Source: an uncultured Paracoccaceae bacterium
GTDB lineage: Bacteria; Pseudomonadota; Alphaproteobacteria; Rhodobacterales; Rhodobacteraceae
Direction of reading: 5' to 3'
Assembly (NCBI GenBank): GCA_947489325.1
Contig: CANLDA010000003.1
Coordinates: 172,663-236,662 of the forward strand
DNA length: 64,000 nucleotides
The translations under genes and the position numbers were made by a program. Positions 27,423-37,031 of the stretch are shown piece after piece. The notes below the pieces were generated by a model. The model made no database searches. It was not told the origin of the DNA and saw only the letters and a program-made list of their open reading frames with translations. Numbering within the stretch: the stretch's first letter is position 1; each line of letters starts with the position of its first letter.

Positions 27423-28868
27423 TTAAATCCCCAACAATGCCTGCATCATATCATCCACGGTCTGAATGACCCGCGCGTTGGCCGCATAGGCCCTTTCAAT
27501 CAAAAGCAGTTTTTGAAGTTCCTGATCGCTGTCAACGCTGTCTTCCTGCATCAGTTCCGTTAAGGCGGACTGCCTGGTTTCGGCAAAAGTTGTTGCCTGA
27601 TCACTCACCAAACGGTCAGTGGATATCTGTGACAGAAATCCCGTCGCCAACCCCGATGCAGACCGCGCAGCGCCGCCAAAACTACCAGAAGCAGGGGTGC
27701 GCGCTTGGGTCATCGCACTGCTCATACCTTGCAAAAGATCAGAATTTCCCAAGGGTCCGGGTGTGGCGGCCCCCAAACCATCCCGCAGGCGCCAAAGTTC
27801 ATTTGCCCCGGCGGTATCAACCAAGCCATTCAAAGACAGGCGCCCGGATATACCCACCTCGTCAGCAGCGTCAAAGGCACTGCCGACATCCGTGAACAAT
27901 CCAGCATCTGTTGCCCCAAGCGTTGGGTCCATAGCTGGGTCTTGGAAACGTTCCACAAGGTCACGCGCCACCGCATCCAATTGTGCCTGTGCGGTCACCG
28001 TCAGCTCATCGCGTATCTCAAATTCTGCCGCAATAGCCCCCCCACGCAAGGCGCCGTTTTCCGAACCCGTCTTGACCGGAACGCCGTTGATGGACAGGCC
28101 CGACAGCAACCCTGCATCTTCGGTCATGTGGGGCATGATGACATTCGTAGCGCTAAACTCTAGCTCTGCTGCCGGACCATCCAACAGGATTGCGCCGCCG
28201 GGGGTATACAAAGCAACGGCCTCTCGATCTCTGGGCACCTGGCGCACAGGCACCAATTCGGAAATCTCATCGATGGCTTGTTGTCGATGATCCTGTAGGG
28301 ACGAAAATTCTTTGCCCTGATTTTGCGCAGACGAAATTCGTGTGTTCAGATCCTGAACCTGATCCAACAATTCATTCAGCCGCCCAACCATGGATTCGAT
28401 GTTGCGGTCTGCGGTTTCCCGCATCGACTGAATCCCATCAGAAACATCGTTGAACGCCGTTGCCACATCAGTTGCTCGATAAGACACCAATTGCAATCTT
28501 TCTACCGATTCTGGTCGACTGGACGCAGAGATAAGGCTGTCCTCAAACTTCGCTATTTTGGCAGTAAGTGATTGCGGTTGATCCGGTGTGCCCACCAACC
28601 CTTCTAGGCTGGTGTGAAAGGAGGAAAGTGTCGACGCATTTTGACGTTCTGCATCGGCAAAACGTCGATCCGCCAACAGGCCATCATTTACAAGCCGGGT
28701 AACCCCATCTGTTCTGACCCCACCTTCAAGCCGTGACGTCATCGAGACTTCTCGTCGCCCATAACCTTCGCTCAAGGCGTTGGCCAAATTCGAAGACACG
28801 ACACCCGCCGCCCGCGAGGCCACATTCAATCCTGTAACTGCGTTTGATAACGCGGAACCTAATGACAT
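27423..28868 (-). CDS. flgK: Hook-filament junction protein FlgK
   Basis: 481 residues. It has the rod-type N-terminus (LSNAVTGLNVASRAAGVVSSNLAN, in part), a helical segment with LNELLDQVQDLNTRISSAQ, and the C-terminal LQKLLLIERAYAANARVIQTVDDMMQALLGI, split here into its recognisable parts. It caps the hook before the filament forms. AAAGGA lies seven bases before the ATG. It is shorter than the enterobacterial protein (about 545). Confidence 0.92.
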   Translation of the reverse strand: MSLGSALSNAVTGLNVASRAAGVVSSNLANALSEGYGRREVSMTSRLEGGVRTDGVTRLVNDGLLADRRFADAERQNASTLSSFHTSLEGLVGTPDQPQSLTAKIAKFEDSLISASSRPESVERLQLVSYRATDVATAFNDVSDGIQSMRETADRNIESMVGRLNELLDQVQDLNTRISSAQNQGKEFSSLQDHRQQAIDEISELVPVRQVPRDREAVALYTPGGAILLDGPAAELEFSATNVIMPHMTEDAGLLSGLSINGVPVKTGSENGALRGGAIAAEFEIRDELTVTAQAQLDAVARDLVERFQDPAMDPTLGATDAGLFTDVGSAFDAADEVGISGRLSLNGLVDTAGANELWRLRDGLGAATPGPLGNSDLLQGMSSAMTQARTPASGSFGGAARSASGLATGFLSQISTDRLVSDQATTFAETRQSALTELMQEDSVDSDQELQKLLLIERAYAANARVIQTVDDMMQALLGI

Positions 28869-28914
28869 GAACTATCCTTTCAGGAATGCAGCCCCATCGG
28901 GCGATGGGTTACGA

Positions 28915-30216
28915 TCAACGCTTGATGTTGGTGGTTTCCTGCAACATTTCGTCAACTGTCTGAATGACTTTCGCATTCGAACTGTAAGCGCGCTGTGTTT
29001 GGATCATATCGGTCAACTCGCCCGCCACATCCGTTGCAGATTCTTCGCGGGCAAAGGCCACAACATCACCCGTGGGCCCATCACCCGCATCCCAAAGGAA
29101 GTAAGATCCGCTTTCCGGAGAGGGCAGGTAGGTCTGCTGATCCATAGCAACCATACCGTTGGGGTTCGGAAGATCCACCAATGGAACCTGATAAATCGTG
29201 CGCGTGATGCCCGTGTCAAAGAACGCATGGACAAACCCGTTTGCGTCCACCTCAACCGAGGTCATATTGCCAACCGGTGTGCCGTCCTTGGAAATCTGCA
29301 AAGGGGCAAAGCTGTCTGAAAGCTGTGTCAGGCCGTCACTTGCACCCAATTCTCCGATGTTGATTTCCATCGGGCCACCCGCCACGTTGACGATGAACGA
29401 TCCGGTTGCAGCGTCATAAGCACCACCAGAAATCGTCGCAACAGAGGCCAGCGTGCCACCCGATGATCGACTGTCATCAAACGTCAGTGTGTATTCACCG
29501 ATCACCGACCCACCCGAAGCAGTGTCAGTAACCGTCATCGTCCATTCATTCGACGTGCCAGATCCTGGAATTGTTGGCGTAAAATCAACGTTCAAACTTT
29601 CGGAGCGGCCCAGATTATCAAAATATTCCACCGACAGTTCCTGTGTATCACCTGTGCCACCGGCCTCTGTTTCGGTTGCGGGCAAATTCACGCCAAGCGT
29701 CATGGTGGTTGTCGGCTCTCCAGTGAACTGATTGACGTTGATCTGGACAGGTTCCAGCCCTTCGCTGGTATCACGTGGATAGGTCGGCATGCTGCCATCC
29801 GGGTTGGCGGGCCAGCCCATCAGAACAAGACCTGATTCGGTGCTGAGGTACCCATTTGCATCTGTACGGAAAGACCCCGTAGAGGTCAGTAACATCTGCG
29901 GGGTACCGTTCCCGACACCCACCTCTGACGCCTGCGCCACGGGCAACATTCCACGACCGCGCACCGCCAAATCCGTGGCGTTGGTCGTTGAAACCAACGG
30001 CCCACGTTCATCAATCAGACGTTGCGTTGTTGACCGTACACCACCTGCAGAATACGTTCCGCCATTGCTGGAAATCACCATAGAGTGAAAATCCGCTTCG
30101 ACCCGTTTGTACCCGTAGGTCGCAGAGTTCGCGATGTTATCGGAAATAGCGGCAAGCCGCGTCGCGTTTGCACTGAGTCCTGCGACCCCGGCATTGAGCG
30201 AAGAAGAAATAGTCAT
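28915..30216 (-). CDS. flgE: Flagellar hook protein FlgE
   Basis: 433 residues. The N-terminal ISDNIANSATYGYKRVEADF motif, the ESGLVLMGWPAN segment and the C-terminal MIQTQRAYSSNAKVIQTVDEML identify the hook subunit. An upstream in-frame ATG at 30255 exists, but ATG 30216 (MTISSSLNAG) matches the family start and has AGAAAGG before it. It is separated from motB by 87 bases that contain a hairpin. Confidence 0.94.
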   Translation of the reverse strand: MTISSSLNAGVAGLSANATRLAAISDNIANSATYGYKRVEADFHSMVISSNGGTYSAGGVRSTTQRLIDERGPLVSTTNATDLAVRGRGMLPVAQASEVGVGNGTPQMLLTSTGSFRTDANGYLSTESGLVLMGWPANPDGSMPTYPRDTSEGLEPVQINVNQFTGEPTTTMTLGVNLPATETEAGGTGDTQELSVEYFDNLGRSESLNVDFTPTIPGSGTSNEWTMTVTDTASGGSVIGEYTLTFDDSRSSGGTLASVATISGGAYDAATGSFIVNVAGGPMEINIGELGASDGLTQLSDSFAPLQISKDGTPVGNMTSVEVDANGFVHAFFDTGITRTIYQVPLVDLPNPNGMVAMDQQTYLPSPESGSYFLWDAGDGPTGDVVAFAREESATDVAGELTDMIQTQRAYSSNAKVIQTVDEMLQETTNIKR

Positions 30217-30262
30217 GAATACGCCTTTCTGCTGCATCAACCTGTTTCGATGCAACAGATAC

Positions 30263-30285
30263 GCCCGGTGCTCTTAACACCGGGC
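30263..30285 (-). terminator. Hairpin between motB and flgE
   Basis: A perfect 8-bp GC-rich stem (GCCCGGTG with CACCGGGC) with a 7-base loop lies 18 bases after the motB stop and about 46 before the flgE start. There is no T-run on the leftward strand. It may reduce read-through from motB or stabilise the flgE leader. Confidence 0.45.
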
Positions 30286-30303
30286 TAACGTATAAAATCC
30301 TAT

Positions 30304-31149
30304 CTATTCCTGTTGATCCGATCGCAGCAGAACAATCTCAATCCGGTTATTACGTGTGCTTAGAGGATCAAAGTCCACGACTTCCCGGTCGGCATGGCCA
30401 GTCACCCGCGCCATACGCGACGCTTCGACCCCATGACTTTCCAACAAAAGACGCATCCGATCGGCACGTGCTGTCGACAAGGCCCAGACGGTGTTATTGG
30501 CGACAACAACCGGTTCAGATCGCGTGTGCCCACCAAGCGCCACATCATTATTTATCAACTGAAATGCCTCGGCGATCACACGCGCAAGATCAACCAGAAG
30601 CCGGGTCGGAATATCTTCGCCTTCGACAAACAAGGGAGAGTTCTCAAGATCAAAAATCTCAATTACCAGCCCCTCGTCAGTTTGTCGCGTCAGCACATGT
30701 TTCATGGCATTTTCGGCGATCATGCTTTCACCACCGTTCCCAATTAACATGTCTTCGACTTCGCCGAACTGATCTTCTTTTTCTCCATCAGCAGAGGTTG
30801 TCATCGGCGCCAGACCGGCATTTTCGTCCGCAGCCTCGACCATTGGCGGCAATCCACCCGTGCCATTTCGGGCCTGTGTGCTCTCAGTAAACACAGAATC
30901 ACCACTAAAGGCACCATTTCCGCCGCCGGATATTCGATTGATCGGAACTGTCGGAGTAAAATAATCCGCAAGTCCTTTACGTTGTTGTTCTGTCGTTGCA
31001 TTCAATAGCCACATCAACAAGAAAAACGCCATCATTGCCGTCACAAAGTCGGCATAGGCCACCTTCCACGCGCCGCCATGATGGCCGTCACCGCCGGAAA
31101 CTTTTTTTCTCTTGATGATGATAGGCGCAACATTGCTTTGCGCGCTCAT
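30304..31149 (-). CDS. motB: Flagellar motor stator protein MotB
   Basis: 281 residues. One N-terminal membrane helix carries the proton-binding Asp (AYADFVTAMMAFFLLMWLL, Asp about residue 34). The C-terminal OmpA-like peptidoglycan-binding domain contains ALSTARADRMRLLLESHGV and FDPLSTRNNRIEIVLL. It anchors the MotA channel to the wall. I chose ATG 31149, which has AAGG about eight bases upstream, over GTG 31170. It is 14 kb away from motA. Confidence 0.93.
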   Translation of the reverse strand: MSAQSNVAPIIIKRKKVSGGDGHHGGAWKVAYADFVTAMMAFFLLMWLLNATTEQQRKGLADYFTPTVPINRISGGGNGAFSGDSVFTESTQARNGTGGLPPMVEAADENAGLAPMTTSADGEKEDQFGEVEDMLIGNGGESMIAENAMKHVLTRQTDEGLVIEIFDLENSPLFVEGEDIPTRLLVDLARVIAEAFQLINNDVALGGHTRSEPVVVANNTVWALSTARADRMRLLLESHGVEASRMARVTGHADREVVDFDPLSTRNNRIEIVLLRSDQQE

Positions 31150-31241
31150 ATCCACCACCTTTTTACTCACCCAAGATCAAATTATCGACCTAACCTTTAC
31201 CGATCTCTTAATGGGTCAAGTTTGGGTGTCTCAAAGTTGAT

Positions 31242-32462
31242 CTATCGCACCAGCAACAATGGAACTGCACGGCGAATTCCGATCATCATCAAAATGCTAG
31301 CAAATACGAAAAACAGCGCAACACCGATGTATTGGGCTTCCAACCCAATGCCGAAATCAATCAAAAATCCGGTAAGCCCGGGCCCAATGGCCGATCCCAA
31401 CACCATGATCGCGGCGGCAACCGCCTTAATCGCACCGATATATCGCGTGCCGTAAAATTCGGCCCAAAAGGCCGGAATCAATGTGGCGTTGGCACCCGCT
31501 GTAAGCGCCATAAAAAACAGGCCCAGCATGTTCATCGCCACCCCGTCCGCATACGAAAAACACAGAAAGGCAGCGACCATTGGCAACTGGAAAAACGGCA
31601 TCAACCGACCCGTCCCCACCTTATCCAAAGCCCATCCGAACCCGATCATCGAAAAGATCGAAATCACGGTGAAAAATGGGAATTGCGCAACAAGTTCAAT
31701 ATGCGCCCACCCTTTGACTTCTGCAAAATACACCTGTTGAAAGAAATACGCCGTGCTAAAGGCCGATGGCCCCAATAATGCAGGCACCATTAACCAAAAC
31801 AACCAATGGCGCAGGCATGACATCCGTGTCCAATGATGGCCATTCATTCCTGTTGCTTGACTGCTTTGCGAAATGGCCTGTGGCGTGCGTTCTTGCGACA
31901 AGAGAAGTAAGAGAATTGGCATGCCCAAAAGGGTAATGCCTGCCGCGCCGACCCAAATCAAACGCCAATCAACCAACGCCATCACAGCAACCACCAAGAT
32001 CGGCAATAGCGCCTCTCCTACGGAAAAGCCCAACCCAGCAATCGCCAGTGCTTTACCTCGTGTTGCCACAAACCAGCGCGCCATTGCCACCACGGCAAGA
32101 TGGCTGGTCATGCCCTGCCCGGTGAACCGTAGGCCGAAGATCACCAAAGGCAGCAACCATGCCGCGTTGTTAAACGCCATGAACAGGCAAGCCGCAACCA
32201 ACAGGCCAAACACCACCGCGCCCAAAATTCGCACACGCAAATGATCGGTCAGGGCGCCGGCCCACACCATCACAATGGCCGACGTCATGGTGCCCAAAGA
32301 ATATATGCCGCCCCATTCCCCGTGAGACAGGGAAAACTCTGCCCTGATCTCACCGGAAAAAAGAGAAATGAAATACGTCTGCCCAAAGCTGGATAAGAAC
32401 GTCAGCAACACACCTGCGGTCAGAAACCTTACGTTTTCACGCAGATACCTCAAAAGGCGCAT
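31242..32462 (-). CDS. Major facilitator superfamily transporter
   Basis: 406 residues with about 12 hydrophobic segments. It has the MFS loop motif after helix 2 (GALTDHLRVRILG) and a second in the C-terminal half (FGWALDKVGTGRLM). The substrate cannot be told from the sequence; monocarboxylate-type and other anion transporters share the FGQTYFISLFSGEIR N-terminus style. Its ATG shares one base with the stop of the lipoprotein hydrolase gene upstream, so the two are probably co-expressed. Confidence 0.85.
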   Translation of the reverse strand: MRLLRYLRENVRFLTAGVLLTFLSSFGQTYFISLFSGEIRAEFSLSHGEWGGIYSLGTMTSAIVMVWAGALTDHLRVRILGAVVFGLLVAACLFMAFNNAAWLLPLVIFGLRFTGQGMTSHLAVVAMARWFVATRGKALAIAGLGFSVGEALLPILVVAVMALVDWRLIWVGAAGITLLGMPILLLLLSQERTPQAISQSSQATGMNGHHWTRMSCLRHWLFWLMVPALLGPSAFSTAYFFQQVYFAEVKGWAHIELVAQFPFFTVISIFSMIGFGWALDKVGTGRLMPFFQLPMVAAFLCFSYADGVAMNMLGLFFMALTAGANATLIPAFWAEFYGTRYIGAIKAVAAAIMVLGSAIGPGLTGFLIDFGIGLEAQYIGVALFFVFASILMMIGIRRAVPLLLVR

Positions 32463-33583
32463 TATCGCCTGTCTTTCGGATCAGGTTGGAACACGAACAA
32501 ACGCGCACGTTCTTGTTGCAGGATCGTGGCCTCGGGGATGGTGGCTGCAACGAGGCTGGGAATGTTGGTTCGGCTTTCTGCCTGTAAAATTTCATCCAAC
32601 GCATCACGGCGCTGGAAAATCCCGATCAGGGTTGAGTTGTCGCCAAATGTGAAATGGTTCGCCGCCTGCCCATTGGCAAAGGCGCTGATATCAAAAATGG
32701 CGATGGGATAATGATCAAGCCCTTCGGGATTAAGATGCCTGCCCAAGCGCCGCGATGGGCCGTTCAAAATTTCTGACAAACGCAATGCACCATCCCTGCG
32801 CGATACAATCACACCAAATGGCTGTGGAAGGTCTTCGAAATTGGCGATCTGCGATTTAAAGACGCCCAAATCAATATCAGGCGAGATCAGAAACACACCG
32901 CCTAGATGTTTCTTGGTGAACCCAGGGTCCTGCAATTCGATCAATTGCAATGCTTCCATCAACAGCTGTGAACCGATGGAATGGCCAATCAAATTAATCT
33001 CGGTTGCACCAGTTTGCGCAATAACTCGCAGTAGCTCTGCCAGATCATTGCGTGAATACAATACGCTGTCCCGATCGTAATTATAGCGCAGAACCTTGGC
33101 GCGACTTGGCCAAGAAAACGCCACCGTGATCCCCGGAATTATCAGATCATGTGACAGCTGCGCCGCGCGAAAAAGGCTCTCTGGATAGCTTGTATTGTAT
33201 CCGTGGATGTACAAGGTCAGTTGGCGATCTTCCTTACGGAGGCGGGCAAGGTCGCGAGTTAAATTGGTTTGGAACTCTTGCATCCCAGTAATCGGTCGCC
33301 TGTTAGCCACCACAAAAGAGCGGTCCGGTGCAGGATTGCTGAAATCGACCATAAGATCACCCGTCATATGAGTGGGCGGAATGGACACCAGCACCTCTTC
33401 GAACAAGAGCTCCTCACCACGATCGCCTTTCAGGCGACCGCTGTCATTGATCTTGCGGTTGGTCGCAACATAGATGCCGCGCGTCTCACCAACACCCGCT
33501 GCATCGGGCACCACAGGTGTATTATAGCGGTCCGCGCACGCCGTTAGGACGAAAACCCCAATAAGAACCAGAAGAAAACGCAC
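32462..33583 (-). CDS. DUF900-type alpha/beta hydrolase lipoprotein
   Basis: 374 residues from GTG 33583, which has AAAGGAC six bases upstream. The start gives a lipoprotein signal with lipobox LTAC. The DUF900 core is present: YVATNRK near the N-terminus, LTLYIHGYNTSYPESLFRAAQ, the FSWPSRAKVLRYNYDRDS segment and the nucleophile motif LIGHSIGS (around residue 195). It is probably an envelope-anchored serine hydrolase of unknown substrate. Translation extended to 33676 would lose the lipobox. Confidence 0.8.
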   Translation of the reverse strand: MRFLLVLIGVFVLTACADRYNTPVVPDAAGVGETRGIYVATNRKINDSGRLKGDRGEELLFEEVLVSIPPTHMTGDLMVDFSNPAPDRSFVVANRRPITGMQEFQTNLTRDLARLRKEDRQLTLYIHGYNTSYPESLFRAAQLSHDLIIPGITVAFSWPSRAKVLRYNYDRDSVLYSRNDLAELLRVIAQTGATEINLIGHSIGSQLLMEALQLIELQDPGFTKKHLGGVFLISPDIDLGVFKSQIANFEDLPQPFGVIVSRRDGALRLSEILNGPSRRLGRHLNPEGLDHYPIAIFDISAFANGQAANHFTFGDNSTLIGIFQRRDALDEILQAESRTNIPSLVAATIPEATILQQERARLFVFQPDPKDRR

Positions 33584-33639
33584 GGCAATGTCCTTTCGCT
33601 CAGGCCGACTATGCCCAAGAACCCCTGCACTCGCTATAA

Positions 33640-33684
33640 AAAACTGCGTCCCCCAACCGTGATCCAATGGGCGCATTGGGGGAC
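33640..33684 (-). terminator. Intrinsic terminator after hslU
   Basis: On the leftward strand a 9-bp stem (bases 33676-33684 with 33648-33656, GTCCCCCAA/TTGGGGGAC) is followed shortly by a run of six T (complement of ataaaaaact near 33640). It lies 18 bases after the hslU stop and before the DUF900 gene. Confidence 0.7.
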
Positions 33685-33701
33685 TGTCTTGGGGTTATTT
33701 C

Positions 33702-35009
33702 CTACAGAACATACCGCGAGACATCGGTGGAACGTGATAGTTCACCAAGATTTTCCTCCACAAAGGCGGCATCAACCGTGATCTCGGCGCCGGAACGGTC
33801 TGGCGCAAAGAAAGAAAGTTCTTCAAATACGCGCTCCATCACCGTGTACAAACGACGTGCGCCAATGTTTTCCACGGATTGATTGACCTCTGCGGCGATC
33901 TTCGCCAGCTCTGCGATGCCTTCGTTGGTAAAGGTCACGACGACCTCTTCGGTGGCCATCAGGGCAGTATATTGACGTGTCAAAGAATTGTCCGTTTCCG
34001 TCAGGATACGAACGAAATCTTCTTCGGTCAGGGCACGCAGCTCAACACGGATCGGCAAGCGGCCCTGCAGTTCGGGCAGCAAATCACTTGGCTTGGCGAT
34101 GTGAAAGGCGCCCGATGCGATAAACAGGATATGATCGGTTTTGACCGGGCCATGTTTAGTGCTGACAGTGGTACCTTCGATCAAGGGCAGCAAATCGCGC
34201 TGCACGCCTTCACGGCTGACGTCACCACCACGGGCATCGCTACGTGCGCAAACCTTGTCGATTTCATCTAGAAAAACGATGCCGTTCTGCTCGACCGATT
34301 CAAGTGCTGCCTTGTTCACAGTTTCATCATCCAACAGCTTGTCAGCCTCTTCACCGATCAGCACTTCATAGCTTTCGGCGACGGTCAGTTTTTTGCGGGT
34401 GGTACGGCCCCCCATGGCTTTGCCAAAGATATCGCCAAGGTTCATCATGCCCATTTGATTGCCGGGCTGTCCGGGAATATCAAACATTGGCATCGCGCTG
34501 GCTGTATCAGCCACCTCAATTTCAATCTCTGTATTGTCGAGTTCCCCGTCACGTAGCTTGCGGCGGAACATCTCACGTGTTGCTTCACGCGCATCACTTC
34601 CGGCAATAGCTTCGACAACGCGTTCTTCTGCGGCCTTATGGGCGTTTGCTTTTACCTCTTCACGCATGGTTTCTCGTGTTTGTAAAATCGCCGCATCCAC
34701 CAGATCACGCACAATCTGTTCCACATCACGACCTACATATCCGACCTCGGTGAATTTGGTGGCCTCTACCTTAATAAAGGGGGCCTTGGCCAATTTGGCC
34801 AACCGACGTGAGATTTCCGTTTTGCCAACCCCAGTGGGGCCAATCATCAGGATGTTCTTTGGATACACTTCTTCGCGCAAATCATCCGAAAGCTGCTTGC
34901 GCCGCCAGCGATTGCGCAAAGCCACCGCAACAGCGCGCTTTGCATCTTTCTGCCCAATGATGAAACGGTCCAGTTCAGACACGATTTCGCGTGGGGTCAG
35001 GTCGGTCAT
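33702..35009 (-). CDS. hslU: ATP-dependent protease ATPase subunit HslU
   Basis: 435 residues, the standard length. It has the N-terminus [34 protein letters not shown] (in part), Walker A GPTGVGKT (about residues 57-64), Walker [12 protein letters not shown] and the C-terminal [14 protein letters not shown]. It unfolds substrates and feeds them to the HslV peptidase; the family ends in a hydrophobic tail that docks to HslV (here DVSRYVL). Unusually, hslV is not adjacent: a gene on the other strand lies between them. Confidence 0.96.
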   Translation of the reverse strand: MTDLTPREIVSELDRFIIGQKDAKRAVAVALRNRWRRKQLSDDLREEVYPKNILMIGPTGVGKTEISRRLAKLAKAPFIKVEATKFTEVGYVGRDVEQIVRDLVDAAILQTRETMREEVKANAHKAAEERVVEAIAGSDAREATREMFRRKLRDGELDNTEIEIEVADTASAMPMFDIPGQPGNQMGMMNLGDIFGKAMGGRTTRKKLTVAESYEVLIGEEADKLLDDETVNKAALESVEQNGIVFLDEIDKVCARSDARGGDVSREGVQRDLLPLIEGTTVSTKHGPVKTDHILFIASGAFHIAKPSDLLPELQGRLPIRVELRALTEEDFVRILTETDNSLTRQYTALMATEEVVVTFTNEGIAELAKIAAEVNQSVENIGARRLYTVMERVFEELSFFAPDRSGAEITVDAAFVEENLGELSRSTDVSRYVL

Positions 35010-35171
35010 GCAATCTCTCCAATCAGGTGTCCGACCGGAACCTAATCATGCGCGCACAAAACAACAAGCATGCACAGTGAAATCACGCAAGATCATGTAA
35101 CCGTGAGGGGTGGTTTCATTGCTGATCACATCTACTACATATGTCAGACAAATTTTGGATCGGAGGACACC

Positions 35172-35570
35172 ATGATCAATCGTCGTACTTTTCTAAGCTC
35201 TGCCATCGCACTTGGCACAGTTGCATCCCTTGGCTTCAGTGCCGCACCAGCATTTGCCGGAGGCCGTAAAGGTCATTTCGAGGGCCGCAGCGACCACATC
35301 ACCACAGGTAAAGTGAAAATCGTCAAAGATGGCGATCATTACGTTGTAGAGCTGGGCGAAGATTTCTCGTTGGACGGCGCACCTGATCCACGTGTTGGCC
35401 TGGGCAAAGACGGCAAATACGACAAGGATACCGATCTGGGAAAACTTGAGAACCTTAATGGTAAACAGCGTTATACCATCCCTGCCAGTCTGGATATTTC
35501 CGGCCACAACGAAGTGTACATCTGGTGCCGCAAGTTCAACGTGCCGCTGGGCGTTGCAACCATCCACTAA
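35172..35570 (+). CDS. Exported DM13-domain protein with Tat-type signal
   Basis: 132 residues. A twin-Arg signal (NRRTFLSSAIALG, cleavage after AFA) is followed by a DM13 domain: LGEDFSLDGAPDPRVGLGKDG, and the conserved Cys in NEVYIWCRKFNVPLGVATIH. DM13 domains are proposed to take part in electron transfer or redox signalling through that Cys, without a proven bacterial role. GGAGG lies just before the ATG at 35172. It is encoded opposite to the flanking hslU and hslV and has its own terminator. Confidence 0.82.
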   Translation: MINRRTFLSSAIALGTVASLGFSAAPAFAGGRKGHFEGRSDHITTGKVKIVKDGDHYVVELGEDFSLDGAPDPRVGLGKDGKYDKDTDLGKLENLNGKQRYTIPASLDISGHNEVYIWCRKFNVPLGVATIH

Positions 35571-35598
35571 GGGCATTCACTCACGGAACCCTTGGTCA

Positions 35599-35627
35599 GA
35601 GGTCGCCCCATAAGGGCGGCCTCTTTC
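35599..35627 (+). terminator. Intrinsic terminator of the DM13 gene
   Basis: A 10-bp stem (35599-35608 with 35614-35623, one G-T pair) and a 5-base loop are followed by TTTCT. It sits 28 bases after the stop and directly before the end of the convergent hslV. Confidence 0.75.
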
Positions 35628-35632
35628 TATTA

Positions 35633-36190
35633 TCAAGCGCTGATCTTTTCGACGGTCAGGCGACCATTAGTATACACGCAGATATCCGCAGCAATCGCCA
35701 TGGCATCGCGCGCCACCTGTTCCGCTGATCTATCGCTATCCATCATCCCGCGCGCCGCTGCCAGCGCGAAATTACCGCCAGACCCGATCGCCGTAACATT
35801 ATGTTCAGGCTCCAGCACATCGCCCGCACCGGTGATCACAAAGATATCCGCCCCATCGGACACGATCAACATTGCCTCTAGCTTTTGCAAATACTTATCC
35901 GTGCGCCAATCCTTGGCCAACTCAACCGATGCCCGCGCAAGCTGTCCGGGGGTTGCTTCCAGCTTGGTTTCCAGTCGCTCCAGTAAGGTAAAGGCATCCG
36001 CAGTCGATCCGGCAAATCCGGCAACAACTTCGTGCCCACCGGGTTTCAATCGACGCACTTTACGCGCAGTTCCTTTGATCACAGTTTGACCAAGGCTTAC
36101 CTGACCATCCCCTGCGATCACCACCTCGCCGCCTTTTTTGACCCCAATGATGGTTGTACCGTGCCAGCCGGGAAAATCGGTTTTTGCCAT
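35633..36190 (-). CDS. hslV: ATP-dependent protease peptidase subunit HslV
   Basis: 185 residues. A short N-terminal segment ([11 protein letters not shown]) precedes the catalytic Thr at the start of [32 protein letters not shown] and the C-terminal [12 protein letters not shown] are characteristic of this proteasome-beta-like peptidase. It forms the double hexamer that HslU caps. ATG 36190 has GGAG six bases upstream; ATG 36202 is less likely. It is in the same direction as hslU but separated from it by the DM13 gene. Confidence 0.95.
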   Translation of the reverse strand: MAKTDFPGWHGTTIIGVKKGGEVVIAGDGQVSLGQTVIKGTARKVRRLKPGGHEVVAGFAGSTADAFTLLERLETKLEATPGQLARASVELAKDWRTDKYLQKLEAMLIVSDGADIFVITGAGDVLEPEHNVTAIGSGGNFALAAARGMMDSDRSAEQVARDAMAIAADICVYTNGRLTVEKISA

Positions 36191-36410
36191 GAGTGTCTCC
36201 ATATTCTGTTGTCTCGTATATGGGCCTGTCTTGGCTGCGAGGCAACTGTCACAGCCTTATGAAAACATCTTTGTCGAACAAGAGCCTCATTCAGATATGC
36301 AGTTTTTGCAATACAGACCTGTGAAACGGGCAATTGTGAGACTCAGCTGTAAACCCTACATGGGGTTAACAACCGACACAGTGTCGGCTGATGAAACAAG
36401 GAAACGTACT

Positions 36411-36602
36411 ATGGCTATGCAAGCTAACACCATGACCGTGCCCTTCGGAGCAGTCGCAGTTCTCCGTGCGGTAAATGTATTTCAATCTGCTGTCGAAGCA
36501 GTGCGCGACTGGAACAACCAGCGCCAAACTCTTAAGGCCCTGTCCGGCCTGAGCGATCACCAACTGGCAGACATTGGTCTGAACCGCGGTGATCTTATCT
36601 GA
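36411..36602 (+). CDS. Small DUF1127 (YjiS-like) protein
   Basis: 63 residues. The C-terminal DUF1127 motif is complete: L-K-A-L-S-G-L-S-D-H-Q-L-A-D-I-G-L-N-R-G-D-L (about residues 41-62). Such small proteins are common in Rhodobacterales, and some have been tied to RNA turnover and phosphate or stress responses; the role here is unknown. AAGGAAA lies upstream of the ATG at 36411. A strong terminator follows. Immediately upstream is an imperfect AACCC-N6-GGGTT palindrome at about 36350-36371 that could be an operator. Confidence 0.85.
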   Translation: MAMQANTMTVPFGAVAVLRAVNVFQSAVEAVRDWNNQRQTLKALSGLSDHQLADIGLNRGDLI

Positions 36603-36638
36603 TCTGTACGATCCACCCTCCCTTGGATCCAGACAGTG

Positions 36639-36669
36639 GGCCGCCCAGTTAGGGCGGCCTTTTTATTTG
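36639..36669 (+). terminator. Intrinsic terminator of the DUF1127 gene
   Basis: A perfect 8-bp stem (GGCCGCCC at 36639-36646 with GGGCGGCC at 36652-36659), a 5-base loop and a run of TTTTTATTT. It overlaps the stop codon of the convergent Lin0512-family gene. Confidence 0.88.
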
Positions 36670-37031
36670 GCCAACTTATATTTGCCCGACAAATCAGGCA
36701 AAAATGCTTCGACTGCCGCTGTGGCCACGATGTGACGAGTTCCGGCCTCTGCGTCTTCAACGTCCAACCCGCCATGGACCGCACTCACTTCGGCACGACC
36801 ACGAGGCAAATCAGCCGCGACAGCAGCACAATCCACCTCTTCTGGCTTCTGCACTGCAATCGTCACTTGCACACGCATTTCAGCGTGATCAATGCCCAGC
36901 TTGGAAAACAAGGTGATAGACGAATGATGCAGCGCATCCTGCACGGCGCGACGGGCGGCTTTGGTGTAATCTTGCCCATAAAGATCATTGCCCATACCCA
37001 TCTCAAGGATCATGCGTTTTTCATCCATCAT
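36663..37031 (-). CDS. Lin0512-family protein, second tandem copy
   Basis: 122 residues. It has the family pattern seen in its neighbour: ILEMGMGNDLYGQDYTKAARRAVQDALHHSS, then VTIAVQKPEEVD and the central GGLDVEDA segment. It is related to the gene at 37028 at equivalent positions (EMGMG/EFGMG, VQKPE/VQQPA, HGGLDVE/QGGLDIE), so the two arose by tandem duplication. They overlap by four bases and may form a heteromer. The family has no known function. It may serve the catabolic cluster to the right, but this is only inference. Confidence 0.75.
   Translation of the reverse strand: MMDEKRMILEMGMGNDLYGQDYTKAARRAVQDALHHSSITLFSKLGIDHAEMRVQVTIAVQKPEEVDCAAVAADLPRGRAEVSAVHGGLDVEDAEAGTRHIVATAAVEAFLPDLSGKYKLAK

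Noticed and set aside
36256..36282. Possible heat-shock sigma-32 promoter upstream of hslV on the minus strand (CTTG-N17-CATAAG)
   Set aside because: Only the CTTG half fits the alphaproteobacterial pattern; the -10 part does not, so it is not listed as a feature.
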